Assembly: GCA_019683665.1 (NCBI GenBank)
Contig: JADGIB010000073.1
Location: 1 to 13,060, forward strand
From: Solirubrobacteraceae bacterium
GTDB taxonomy: Bacteria > Actinomycetota > Thermoleophilia > Solirubrobacterales > Solirubrobacteraceae
DNA: 13,060 bases
Reading direction: 5' to 3'
Shown here: piece by piece, positions 1 through 6,798 of the stretch
Numbering within the stretch: position 1 is the first letter of the stretch
How the letters are laid out: each line of letters opens with the position of its first letter
The notes under the pieces: model-generated
Seen by the model: the letters and a program-made list of their open reading frames with translations, nothing else
Databases searched by the model: none
Told to the model about the DNA's origin: nothing
Translations under genes and position numbers: made by a program

Positions 1-129
1 GGGCTGGCCGGCTTCGACGCCTACCCGCGGGTCGCGCTCCAGGGCGGGGCGGGGGCGGCGGCGGTCGCCGCCGCGCTCGCGCTCGCCGGGCTGGCCCCGT
101 TCCTCGACCGCCGGGGGATCGCCCGATGA
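1..129 (+). CDS. C-terminal end of a membrane protein, probable ECF transporter T component (5' end outside window)
   Basis: Frame 1 is open from the first base to a TGA at 127-129 and encodes the last 42 residues of a protein. The segment ends in one alanine/leucine-rich hydrophobic stretch (about residues 15-34 of the visible part) followed by a short basic tail (FLDRRGIAR). The TGA overlaps the ATG of the double ATPase gene by 4 bases (ATGA), so the two are translationally coupled. ECF importers need a transmembrane scaffold protein (EcfT/CbiQ family) next to the ATPase and S component, and both of those follow directly here. The T-component assignment is therefore inferred from context and from the terminal hydrophobic helix; the conserved coupling motifs of EcfT lie upstream and cannot be seen. 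Confidence 0.6.
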   Translation, partial: GLAGFDAYPRVALQGGAGAAAVAAALALAGLAPFLDRRGIAR

Positions 130-1721
130 CGGCGCTGCGCCTCGAGGGCGTCGGCTACCGCTACCCGGGCGCGCCGCGGCCCGCGCTGCGCGACGTCGAC
201 CTCGAGGTCGCCGACGGCGAGTTCGTCGTCCTCTGCGGGCTGTCGGCCTGGGGCAAGTCGACGCTCCTGCGCGCCGCCTGCGGCCTCGTGCCCCACTACC
301 ACGGCGGGCGCTTCGCCGGGCGCGTCGTCGTGGGCGGGCTCGACACGCGCGAGCACGGCCCGGGCGAGATCGCCGCCGTCGCCGGGACGCTGCTGCAGGA
401 TCCCGAGGCGCAGACGGTGATGGGGACGGTCCGCTCGGAGATCGCCTTCGGGCTGGAGAACCGCGGCTGGTCGCCGGCCGCGGTCGCCCGCGGCGTCGAG
501 GAGGCCGCGCTCGCGCTCGGCATCGCGCCGCTGCTGGACCGCCCGACCGGGGAGCTGTCGGGCGGCGAGGTGCAGCGGGTCGCGCTCGCCGCGGCGCTCG
601 CCGGGCGCCCGCGCCTCGTCCTCCTCGACGAGCCGACCTCGCAGCTGGACCCGGTCGCCGGCGACGAGCTCATCTGGCTGCTGCGCCGCCTCAACGAGGA
701 GTGGGGGACGGCGATCGTGCTCGCCGAGCACCGCCTCGAGCGCTGCCTGGCCGCCGCCGACCGGGTCGTGGCGCTCGTCGGCGGCGCCGTCGCCTGCGAC
801 GCGCCCCCGTCCGCGTTCCTGGCGTGGGCGATCGCGAACGAGCCGTCGCTGGCCACCCCGGCGGCGCGGATGTTCTCGCTCGCCGGGCTGTCGCCGCTGC
901 CGCCCGGGGTGAAGGCGGCGCGCGCGGCGCTGCGGGCGCGCGGGATCGCGACCGAGCCCGCCCCGGACCCGCCGGCCGAGGCCCCCGGGCGGGCGCGCCC
1001 CGCGCCGCGGCGGTGGCGGCGGCGCGGCGACGCGGCCGCCCTGCGGTTCGAGGGCGTGTGGTTCGAGCGCCGCGGCGGGCGCGCCGTCCTGCGCGGGATC
1101 GACCTCGCGCTGGCGCCCGGCGAGCGCGTCGCGCTCATGGGCCGCAACGGCGCCGGGAAGTCGACGCTCCTGCGCCACGCGAACGGGCTCCTCACCCCGA
1201 CCCGCGGCCGCGTCCGCGCCGCCGGCCGGGTCGCGCTGCTGCCCCAGCACCCCGGCGACGTCATCGTCGCCGACCGCGTCGGCGACGAGCTCGACGGCGA
1301 GGCGCTGCGCCGCGCCGGCCTCGACCACCTCGCCGACCGCCACCCGCGCGACCTCTCCGGCGGCGAGCGCCAGCGCCTCGCGCTGGCGATCGTCACCGCC
1401 GGGGACGAGCGCCCCGCCGCCGTCTGCCTCGACGAGCCGACGCGCGGGATGGACCGCCTCCACAAGGCGCACCTGGCCGACACGCTGCGCGGCTGCGCCG
1501 ACGACGGCGCCGCCGTCCTCGTCGCCACCCACGACCCCGAGTTCGCCGTCCGCTTCGCCGACCGGGTCGTCCTCATGGGGGAGGGGGAGGTCATCGCCGA
1601 CGGCGACCCGCACGACGTCCTCGCCGGCGGCTGGTACTTCGCGACCGAGACCGCGCGCGTCTGCGGGGCGCTCACGCCCGAGGAGGGCGCCGCGCGCATC
1701 CGGGAGGCGGTGCGCCGGTGA
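126..1721 (+). CDS. Fused double ATP-binding protein of an energy-coupling factor (ECF) ABC importer
   Basis: This 531-residue protein has two complete ABC ATPase domains in one chain, doing the job of the EcfA1/EcfA2 pair that powers vitamin or metal import through the T component. Domain 1 (about 1-235) has Walker A G38-S45, Q-loop Q91 in LLQDPEAQ, signature LSGGE at 144-148, Walker B with D168/E169, and switch H202. A proline/arginine-rich linker (about 255-302) follows. Domain 2 (about 303-515) has Walker A GRNGAGKS at 339-346, LPQHP with Q374, LSGGE at 410-414, D436/E437, and H469. Domain 2 is compact: 64 residues separate Walker A from the signature, against about 99 in domain 1. The first P-loop reads GLSAWGKS where GxSGSGKS is usual; G-x4-GKS is preserved. 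The ATG overlaps the upstream stop (ATGA), and the 3' end overlaps the S-component GTG (GTGA). Domain assignment is firm; the substrate is unknown. Confidence 0.93.
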   Translation: MTALRLEGVGYRYPGAPRPALRDVDLEVADGEFVVLCGLSAWGKSTLLRAACGLVPHYHGGRFAGRVVVGGLDTREHGPGEIAAVAGTLLQDPEAQTVMGTVRSEIAFGLENRGWSPAAVARGVEEAALALGIAPLLDRPTGELSGGEVQRVALAAALAGRPRLVLLDEPTSQLDPVAGDELIWLLRRLNEEWGTAIVLAEHRLERCLAAADRVVALVGGAVACDAPPSAFLAWAIANEPSLATPAARMFSLAGLSPLPPGVKAARAALRARGIATEPAPDPPAEAPGRARPAPRRWRRRGDAAALRFEGVWFERRGGRAVLRGIDLALAPGERVALMGRNGAGKSTLLRHANGLLTPTRGRVRAAGRVALLPQHPGDVIVADRVGDELDGEALRRAGLDHLADRHPRDLSGGERQRLALAIVTAGDERPAAVCLDEPTRGMDRLHKAHLADTLRGCADDGAAVLVATHDPEFAVRFADRVVLMGEGEVIADGDPHDVLAGGWYFATETARVCGALTPEEGAARIREAVRR

Positions 1722-2368
1722 GCTGGAGCCTCGCCTCGCTCGCGCTCCTCGGCCTCGTCCTGTTCGTCGGCTTCTGGTGGTACGAGCGCACGCACCCGCC
1801 GGCCCGCGTCGTCGCGCTCGTCGCCACGCTCGCCGCGCTGGCCGCGCTCGGGCGGATCGCCTTCGCCCCCGTCCCGTCGGTGAAGCCGACGACCGCGATC
1901 GTCCTCGTCGCCGGCCTCGCGCTCGGCGCCGCCCCCGGGTTCGCCGTCGGCGCGGTCGCCGCGATCGCGTCGAACCTCTTCTTCGGGCAGGGGCCGTGGA
2001 CGCCGTGGCAGATGGTCGCCTGGGGCCTCGTCGGGATCGGCGGCGCCCTCCTCGGCGCCGCGTGCCGCGGGCGGCGGCCGGGGCGCCTCGCGCTCGGGCT
2101 CGCCGCCGCCGTCGCCGCGCTCGCGTTCGGCGCGATCGTCGACCTGTCGACGTGGACGACGTTCGGGCGCCACACGCTCGGCGAGTACGTCGTCATCGCC
2201 ACCGCCGCGCTGCCGTTCAACCTCACCCACGCCGCCGGCAGCTTCGCGTTCGCGTTCGCCTTCGGGCCGGCGCTGGCCGCCGCGCTCGAGCGGTTCCGGC
2301 GGCGGTTCGCGATCGAGTGGGTTCCGCTCGCCCCGGAGCCCGGCGACGACGCCCGGGCGATCGGCTAG
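1718..2368 (+). CDS. ECF transporter S component (substrate-binding membrane subunit), substrate unknown
   Basis: This 216-residue, very hydrophobic protein has about five to six membrane segments (near 3-18, 29-46, 55-80, 95-117, 124-142 and 165-185). ECF S components bind a vitamin or other micronutrient and are energised by the T and ATPase subunits encoded just upstream. The stretch SNLFFGQGPWTPWQM, followed by a glycine-rich helix, resembles a recurring ECF S-component motif I know from actinobacteria and Firmicutes; this is recall, not a search. The GTG start at 1718 overlaps the ATPase stop in a GTGA junction, the same coupling seen at the previous junction, and it gives a sensible N-terminus (SWSLASLALLGL). 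A much longer upstream extension of this frame is only a shadow of the ATPase gene. No riboswitch or biosynthetic neighbour indicates the substrate. Confidence 0.82.
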   Translation: MSWSLASLALLGLVLFVGFWWYERTHPPARVVALVATLAALAALGRIAFAPVPSVKPTTAIVLVAGLALGAAPGFAVGAVAAIASNLFFGQGPWTPWQMVAWGLVGIGGALLGAACRGRRPGRLALGLAAAVAALAFGAIVDLSTWTTFGRHTLGEYVVIATAALPFNLTHAAGSFAFAFAFGPALAAALERFRRRFAIEWVPLAPEPGDDARAIG

Positions 2369-2371
2369 CGT
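2366..2371 (+). promoter_or_regulatory. Candidate -10 element (TAGCGT) for the pnt operon
   Basis: TAGCGT fits the actinobacterial -10 pattern TANNNT, and its TAG is also the stop codon of the S-component gene. It lies 10 bases before the pntAA ATG, and there is no Shine-Dalgarno in between, so a transcript starting about 7 bases downstream would have only a few leader bases. I see no clear -35. Transcription could equally continue from the ECF operon. Confidence 0.4.
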
Positions 2372-2381
2372 GTCCCGCCGC

Positions 2382-3500
2382 ATGAACGTGGGGGTGCCGA
2401 GAGAGGGGGCGCCGGGCGAGACCCGGGTCGCCCTCGTCCCAGATGTCGTCAAGCGGCTCGTCGCCACGGGCCTGGAGGTCCGCGTCGCGCCGGGCGCGGG
2501 GGAGCGCGCGCTCATCCCCGACGCCGCCTACGCCGACGCGGGCGCGCAGCTCACCGACGAGGTGTGGGGCGCGGACGTCGTCCTGAAGGTCGCGCCGCCG
2601 ACGAGCGATGAGATCGCCCGCATCGGCGACGGGTCCGTGCTCGTCGGGTTCCTCAACCCGCTGGGCGCGCCGCAGAACGCCCGGGCGCTGGCCGAGGCCG
2701 GGGTGACCGCGTTCGCGGTCGAGGCGATCCCGCGGATCTCGCGCGCGCAGGCGATGGACGCGCTCTCGTCGCAGTCGAACGTCGCCGGCTACAAGTCGGT
2801 CATCCTCGCCGCCGAGCACCTGACGCGGTTCTTCCCGATGCTCATGACCGCGGCGGGCACGATCCCGCCGGCGAAGGTGCTCGTGCTCGGCGCCGGCGTC
2901 GCCGGCCTGCAGGCGCTGGCGACCGCGAAGCGGCTGGGCGCGAAGACGACCGGCTACGACGTGCGGCCCGAGGTCGCCGAGCAGGTCCGGTCGCTCGGCG
3001 CCGCGTTCCTCGACCTCGGGATCACCGCCGCCGGCGAGGGCGGCTACGCGCGCGAGCTGACCGCCGAGGAGCGCGAGCGCCAGCAGCAGGCGCTCACCGA
3101 CGCGATCACCGACTTCGACGTCGTCATCACGACCGCGCTCGTGCCGGGCCGCCCGGCGCCGAAGCTCGTCACCGAGGAGGCGGTGCGGGGGATGGCGTCC
3201 GGCAGCGTCATCGTCGACCTGGCCGGCGAGACCGGCGGCAACTGCGAGCTCACCGAGCCGGGCGAGACCGTCGTCCGCCACGAGGTGACGATCTGCTCGC
3301 CGCTGAACCTGCCCGCCTCGATGCCGCAGCACGCGTCGATGCTCTACGCCCGCAACCTGCAGGCCTTCCTCGAGCTCGTCGTCGGGGAGGACGGGGCGCT
3401 GCGCCTCGACTTCGACGACGAGATCATCGCCGGCGCCTGCGTCGCGCGCGACGGCGAGATCGTCCACCCCGGGGTCAAGAAGGCGCTGGAGGCCGCCTGA
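2382..3500 (+). CDS. pntAA: Proton-translocating NAD(P) transhydrogenase, alpha subunit part 1 (NAD(H)-binding domain I)
   Basis: PntAA is the soluble NAD(H)-binding dI component of the transhydrogenase, which couples hydride transfer between NADH and NADP+ to proton flow. The 372-residue product has the family N-terminus (MNVGVPREGAPGETRVALVP), the hallmark MDALSSQSNVAGYKSV near 126-140, and the Rossmann dinucleotide motif GAGVAG at 170-175 followed by YDVRPEV at the end of the second strand. It continues through TTALVPGRPAP (250-260) and DLAGETGGNCELTEPG (279-294), both conserved in dI. It ends with the dI C-terminal DGEIVHPG. I choose the ATG at 2382 because the family begins at this methionine; an in-frame GTG at 2370 would add four atypical residues. 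Its stop overlaps the next start as TGATG. The split layout (dI alone, then a small membrane subunit, then PntB) matches Rhodospirillum-type enzymes rather than the fused E. coli PntA. Confidence 0.95.
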   Translation: MNVGVPREGAPGETRVALVPDVVKRLVATGLEVRVAPGAGERALIPDAAYADAGAQLTDEVWGADVVLKVAPPTSDEIARIGDGSVLVGFLNPLGAPQNARALAEAGVTAFAVEAIPRISRAQAMDALSSQSNVAGYKSVILAAEHLTRFFPMLMTAAGTIPPAKVLVLGAGVAGLQALATAKRLGAKTTGYDVRPEVAEQVRSLGAAFLDLGITAAGEGGYARELTAEERERQQQALTDAITDFDVVITTALVPGRPAPKLVTEEAVRGMASGSVIVDLAGETGGNCELTEPGETVVRHEVTICSPLNLPASMPQHASMLYARNLQAFLELVVGEDGALRLDFDDEIIAGACVARDGEIVHPGVKKALEAA

Positions 3501-3820
3501 TGCTCGTCACGAACCTCGCGATCCTCGTCCTGGCCGGCTTCGTCGGCTTCTACGTCATCTCGAAGGTCCCGAACACCCTCCACACGCCGCTCATGTCGGG
3601 CACGAACGCGATCCACGGGATCGTGATCGTCGGCGGCCTGCTCGTCCTCGGCCTCTCCGGGGACGGCTTCGTCAACAAGCTCATCCTCGTCATCGCGATC
3701 GCCTTCGGGACGATCAACGTCGTCGGCGGGTTCCTCGTCACCGACCGGATGCTCGAGATGTTCAAGACGAAGGACCGCAAGCCGGCGGCGCAGGCCCAGG
3801 ACCCGGAGGGCTCGGCCTGA
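3500..3820 (+). CDS. pntAB: NAD(P) transhydrogenase, alpha subunit part 2 (small membrane subunit)
   Basis: This 106-residue protein corresponds to the C-terminal membrane part of a fused PntA, the dII-alpha portion of the proton channel. It has three predicted helices (about 4-20, 42-56 and 62-82). The conserved segment VPNTLHTPLMSGTNAIHGIVIVGG after the first helix is diagnostic for the family. A short charged tail (KTKDRKPAAQAQDPEGSA) follows the last helix. The ATG overlaps the pntAA stop by one base (TGATG) and the gene ends in the same kind of junction with pntB. Re-initiation at these junctions would keep the three subunits in proportion. Length is normal for stand-alone PntAB. Confidence 0.95.
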   Translation: MLVTNLAILVLAGFVGFYVISKVPNTLHTPLMSGTNAIHGIVIVGGLLVLGLSGDGFVNKLILVIAIAFGTINVVGGFLVTDRMLEMFKTKDRKPAAQAQDPEGSA

Positions 3821-5223
3821 TGTTCGCGAGCTTCCTGCAGGACCCGGACTTCATCCGGGTCTGCTACATCGTCGCCTTCGCCCTGTTCATCATCGGCCTC
3901 GGCGGGCTGACCGGGCCGCGCACCGCGGTCCGCGGCAACCGCATCGCCGCCGTCGGCATGGCGATCGCGATCGGCGCGACGCTGCTGACCGAGGGGATGG
4001 GCAACTGGGGCCTGATCATCCTCGGCATCGTCATCGGCACGGTCATCGGCGTGCCGGCCGCGCTGAAGGTGCGGATGACCGCGATGCCGCAGATGGTCGC
4101 GCTGTTCAACGGCGTCGGCGGCGGCGCGATCGCGCTCATCTCGTGGGCCGAGTTCCGCTCCAGCGACGGCTTCGAGGGCGTCGCGACGCACGTCGTGATC
4201 GCGTCGCTGTTCGCCGCGATCGTCGGGTCGGTCTCGTTCTGGGGCTCGAACATCGCGTTCGCCAAGCTCCAGGAGCTGATCAGCGGCCGGCCGGTCGTGC
4301 TGCCGGCCCAGCAGGCGATCAACATCGCGCTGCTGGCCGTCGCGATCGGCTTCTCGGTCGCGATCGCGTCGGGCACGAGCAGCGAGTGGGTGTTCATCGG
4401 CGTCCTCGTCGCCGCCGCGCTGCTGGGCAACTTCGTCGTCCTGCCGATCGGCGGCGCCGACATGCCGGTCGTGATCTCGCTGCTGAACGCGTTCACCGGC
4501 CTGTCGGCCGCGGCGGCGGGCATCGCGCTCGACAACACCGCGCTCATCGTGGCCGGCATGATCGTCGGCGCCTCGGGGTCGATCCTGACGAACCTCATGG
4601 CGCAGGCGATGAACCGCTCGATCCCGTCGATCGTCGCCGGCGGGTTCGGCGGCGGCGGGGCGGTCGCGGGCGCCGGCGACGGCGTCCAGCGGACCGCCCG
4701 GTCGACGAGCGCCGCCGACGCCGCCGTCCAGATGGCGTACGCGTCGTCGGTGATGATCGTCCCCGGCTACGGGATGGCGGTCGCCCAGGCCCAGCACGCC
4801 GTGCGCGAGCTGACCGTCGAGCTGGAGAAGCGCGGGGTGGAGGTCAACTTCGCCATCCACCCGGTCGCCGGGCGGATGCCGGGCCACATGAACGTCCTGC
4901 TGGCCGAGGCCGACGTCCCCTACGAGCAGCTCAAGGAGATGGAGCAGGCCAACCCCCTGTTCCCGCGCACCGACGTGTCGCTCGTCATCGGCGCCAACGA
5001 CGTCACGAACCCGGCCGCCAACGACGACCCGTCCAGCCCGATCTACGGCATGCCGATCCTCGAGGTCGACAAGTCGAAGTCGGTCATCGTCCTGAAGCGC
5101 TCGATGAGCAGCGGCTTCGCCGGGATCGACAACCCGCTCTTCTACGCCGACAACACGGCGATGCTCTTCGGCGACGCGAAGGCGTCCGTCCAGGAGATCG
5201 TCGCCGAGCTGAGCGAGCTCTGA
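3820..5223 (+). CDS. pntB: NAD(P) transhydrogenase, beta subunit (membrane domain plus NADP(H)-binding domain III)
   Basis: The 467-residue product has a membrane domain (about 12-285, eight or nine helices) with the conserved blocks MPQMVALFNGVGGGA (89-103) and GGADMPVVISLLNAFTGLSA (211-230). A cytosolic NADP(H)-binding dIII follows (about 300-467). In dIII, VPGYGMAVAQAQ (314-325), GRMPGHMNVLLAEA (351-364), GANDVTNPAA (391-400) and KRSMSSGFAGIDNPLF (426-441) match the nucleotide-binding and loop motifs of the family. Together with PntAA and PntAB it forms the proton-pumping enzyme that usually makes NADPH at the expense of the proton gradient. All motifs are intact and the length is typical. 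It is the last gene of a tightly overlapped trio, and a strong hairpin lies 6 bases after its TGA. Confidence 0.96.
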   Translation: MFASFLQDPDFIRVCYIVAFALFIIGLGGLTGPRTAVRGNRIAAVGMAIAIGATLLTEGMGNWGLIILGIVIGTVIGVPAALKVRMTAMPQMVALFNGVGGGAIALISWAEFRSSDGFEGVATHVVIASLFAAIVGSVSFWGSNIAFAKLQELISGRPVVLPAQQAINIALLAVAIGFSVAIASGTSSEWVFIGVLVAAALLGNFVVLPIGGADMPVVISLLNAFTGLSAAAAGIALDNTALIVAGMIVGASGSILTNLMAQAMNRSIPSIVAGGFGGGGAVAGAGDGVQRTARSTSAADAAVQMAYASSVMIVPGYGMAVAQAQHAVRELTVELEKRGVEVNFAIHPVAGRMPGHMNVLLAEADVPYEQLKEMEQANPLFPRTDVSLVIGANDVTNPAANDDPSSPIYGMPILEVDKSKSVIVLKRSMSSGFAGIDNPLFYADNTAMLFGDAKASVQEIVAELSEL

Positions 5224-5229
5224 CGGAGG

Positions 5230-5258
5230 GGTCCGCCGGGCGCCCGGCCCGGTGGACC
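5230..5258 (+). terminator. Hairpin terminator after pntB
   Basis: Arms at 5230-5241 and 5247-5258 pair over 12 positions, eleven Watson-Crick plus one G-U, with a 5-base loop (GCCCG). The hairpin begins 6 bases after the pntB stop. No T-run follows, which is common for actinobacterial terminator hairpins, so Rho-assisted or RNA-end-protecting roles are also possible. Confidence 0.6.
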
Positions 5259-5275
5259 ATCCCGCCGCCGAGGAG

Positions 5276-5281
5276 TACCGT
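5276..5281 (+). promoter_or_regulatory. -10 element (TACCGT) for a leaderless transcript of the 5289 gene
   Basis: TACCGT fits TANNNT and is followed by exactly 7 bases before the GTG at 5289, the geometry expected when transcription starts at the start codon. A GGAGG at 5283-5287 lies only one base from the GTG, too close to work as a Shine-Dalgarno for it. It could serve an in-frame GTG at 5301 (13 bases away), which is a weaker alternative. Confidence 0.5.
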
Positions 5282-5288
5282 CGGAGGC

Positions 5289-5639
5289 GTGAGCCCGGTC
5301 GTGGTCAAGGTGGCCGTCGGCGTCGTCCTCGCCGTCGTCCTCGTGCGGGCGTTCATCGGCCCGCCGCCCGGCCGGTTGCGCCCGCTGACCGTCCTCGTCG
5401 CCGGGTTCCTCGGCGTGATCGGCTACCCGATCGGCGCGGTCGTCGCCGCCGAGGGCCACGCGACCGCGGGCTCGGTCCTCATCGGCGCCGCCGTCTGCCT
5501 CGTGTCGCTGGCGGCGTGGGCCGCCCGCGGGCCGGGCGACGACGGCGGCGAGCCGCGCGGGGAGGACCCGGTGCCGCCGGTCGACTGGGAGGCGTTCGAC
5601 CGGGCCCGCGAGCGCTGGGAGCAGGCCGCCCGCCGCTGA
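5289..5639 (+). CDS. Small three-helix membrane protein of unknown function
   Basis: I do not recognise this 116-residue protein. It has three hydrophobic segments (about 3-21, 32-53 and 60-79), separated by a proline/arginine-rich loop (GPPPGRLRP) and a short loop with EGH. A hydrophilic, acidic then amphipathic tail follows (81-116), ending PVDWEAFDRARERWEQAARR, which looks like a short cytoplasmic helix. The frame is open far upstream only because it shadows pntB. I start at the GTG at 5289 because of the promoter-like hexamer 7 bases upstream; in-frame GTGs at 5301 and 5310 are alternatives. It sits alone between two hairpins, so it is probably its own transcription unit. Codon use matches its neighbours. 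Coding status is likely but the function is open. Confidence 0.72.
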   Translation: MSPVVVKVAVGVVLAVVLVRAFIGPPPGRLRPLTVLVAGFLGVIGYPIGAVVAAEGHATAGSVLIGAAVCLVSLAAWAARGPGDDGGEPRGEDPVPPVDWEAFDRARERWEQAARR

Positions 5640-5640
5640 C

Positions 5641-5664
5641 CCGGGGAACCCCGCGGTTCCCCGG
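5641..5664 (+). terminator. Perfect 10-bp hairpin terminator
   Basis: CCGGGGAACC (5641-5650) and GGTTCCCCGG (5655-5664) are perfect inverted copies around a CCGC loop, beginning one base after the stop of the small membrane protein gene. No T-run follows. Position and stability suggest transcription termination before the luciferase-like gene. Confidence 0.65.
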
Positions 5665-5671
5665 CGCAGTA

Positions 5672-5685
5672 GTTGCGTGTGCAAC
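5672..5685. promoter_or_regulatory. Palindrome GTTGC-N4-GCAAC, candidate operator
   Basis: GTTGC and GCAAC are perfect 5-base inverted arms around GTGT. The site lies 7 bases upstream of the -10-like hexamer of the 5706 gene, where the -35 region would be. Its form resembles binding sites of MarR-type repressors (TTGC-N4-GCAA core), from memory. No regulator gene is present in the window, so the binding protein is unknown. Confidence 0.4.
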
Positions 5686-5692
5686 CGCCTGC

Positions 5693-5698
5693 TAGGCT
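5693..5698 (+). promoter_or_regulatory. -10 element (TAGGCT) for a leaderless transcript of the 5706 gene
   Basis: TAGGCT fits TANNNT and is followed by 7 bases and then the GTG at 5706, with no Shine-Dalgarno between. The TTGCGT at 5673-5678 inside the palindrome is only 14 bases upstream, short for a -35, so the promoter may depend on an extended or activator-driven contact. Confidence 0.5.
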
Positions 5699-5705
5699 GC
5701 GCCAC

Positions 5706-6755
5706 GTGGACCTGGGCATCGTCACCTTCGCCGAGCGCACCGCCGACCCCCGCACCGGGGAGATCGTCAGCCCGCGCCGGCGCCTGCACGACCTCATGGA
5801 GGAGATCGAGCTGGCCGACCGCGTCGGGCTCGACGTCTACGGCGTCGGCGAGCACCACCGGCCGGACTTCGCCGTCTCCGCGCCCGCCGTCGCGCTCGCG
5901 GCCGCCGCGGCCCGCACCGAGCGCATCCGCCTGACGAGCGCGGTCACCGTCCTCAGCTCCGACGACCCGGTCCGCGTCTTCGAGCAGTTCGCCACCGTCG
6001 ACCTCCTCTCCGGCGGCCGCGCCGAGATCATGGCTGGCCGCGGCTCGTTCACCGAGTCGTTCCCGCTGTTCGGCTACGACCTCGAGGACTACGACGAGCT
6101 GTTCGCCGAGAAGCTCGACCTCCTGCTCGCGCTGCGCGGCCCGGAGCCGGTCACCTGGTCCGGGCGCCTGCGCCCCCCGCTGCGCGACGTCGTCGTCCAC
6201 CCGCGGCCGGTCCAGGACCCGCTGCCCGTGTGGATCGCCGTCGGCGGCAGCCCGCAGTCGATGATCCGCGCCGGCGTCCTCGGCCTCCCGGTCGCGCTGG
6301 CGATCATCGGCGGCGTCCCCGACCGCTTCGTCCCGCTCGTCGAGCTGCACCGCCGCGCCGCCGAGCAGGCCGGCCGCCCGGCCCCGGCGCTCGCGGTCAA
6401 CACCCACGGCTTCGTCGCCGACACCGCCGAGCAGGCCGTCGAGGCGTTCTTCCCGTCCTACCGGGAGATGATGAGCCAGATCGGGCGCGAGCGCGGCTGG
6501 CCGCCGATGACCCGCGAGCAGTTCGACGCGATGCGCGCCCCCGGCGGCTCGCTCGTCCTCGGCTCGCCGCAGGACGTCATCGAGCGGATCCTGCGCCTGC
6601 ACGACCTCTTCGGCATGCAGCGCTACCTCATCCACCTGTCGGTCGGCACCGTCGACCACGACGCGGTCCTGCGCGCGATCGAGCTGTTCGGCACCGAGGT
6701 CGCGCCCGCCGTCCGCGAGGAGATCGCCCGCCGCGAGGCGGCCCACGCCGCCTAG
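5706..6755 (+). CDS. Luciferase-like (LLM class) flavin- or F420-dependent oxidoreductase
   Basis: This 349-residue protein belongs to the bacterial luciferase-like monooxygenase superfamily, TIM-barrel enzymes that use FMNH2 or coenzyme F420 to oxidise or reduce small organic substrates. Family signs are the N-terminal strand VDLGIVTFAER, VYGVGEHHRPDFAVSAPAV (about 46-64), the segment ending in LSSDDPVRVFEQFATVDLLSGGRAEIMAGRGSF, PLPVWIAVGGSPQSMIRAG, and a C-terminal LVLGSPQDVIERIL. The GEHH and GRGSF blocks resemble the LLM_2I7G subgroup from memory; the substrate is unknown. I choose the GTG at 5706 over an in-frame GTG at 5673 because the protein then starts at the first barrel strand and a -10-like hexamer lies 7 bases upstream. 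It appears monocistronic, with a hairpin after it. FMN versus F420 cannot be decided from sequence alone. Confidence 0.9.
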   Translation: MDLGIVTFAERTADPRTGEIVSPRRRLHDLMEEIELADRVGLDVYGVGEHHRPDFAVSAPAVALAAAAARTERIRLTSAVTVLSSDDPVRVFEQFATVDLLSGGRAEIMAGRGSFTESFPLFGYDLEDYDELFAEKLDLLLALRGPEPVTWSGRLRPPLRDVVVHPRPVQDPLPVWIAVGGSPQSMIRAGVLGLPVALAIIGGVPDRFVPLVELHRRAAEQAGRPAPALAVNTHGFVADTAEQAVEAFFPSYREMMSQIGRERGWPPMTREQFDAMRAPGGSLVLGSPQDVIERILRLHDLFGMQRYLIHLSVGTVDHDAVLRAIELFGTEVAPAVREEIARREAAHAA

Positions 6756-6774
6756 CCCGGCCCGCGTGCCGACG

Positions 6775-6798
6775 GCCCGGCGGCATAGCCTGCCGGGC
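6775..6798 (+). terminator. Hairpin enclosing the glpD -10 element (terminator or operator)
   Basis: GCCCGGC (6775-6781) and GCCGGGC (6792-6798) are perfect inverted arms. Pairing extends two further positions inward (one G-U, one G-C), leaving the 6-base loop CATAGC. The hairpin begins 20 bases after the stop of the luciferase-like gene and ends immediately before the glpD GTG. It could terminate the upstream transcript. Because the -10-like TAGCCT runs through the loop, it could also be a regulatory site. Confidence 0.45.
6786..6791 (+). promoter_or_regulatory. -10 element (TAGCCT) for a leaderless glpD transcript
   Basis: TAGCCT fits TANNNT and is followed by 7 bases and then the glpD GTG at 6799, with no Shine-Dalgarno. 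This is the same spacing as at 5276 and 5693. No -35 is evident. Confidence 0.5.

Noticed and set aside
2370..2372. GTG at 2370 as the pntAA start
   Set aside because: It adds only MSRR before the conserved family N-terminus MNVGVPRE, and it overlaps the candidate -10 hexamer.
21..2515. Long minus-strand open frames opposite the ECF operon
   Set aside because: The translated products are arginine, glycine and alanine repeats with no domain, and the plus-strand genes carry complete ABC motifs.
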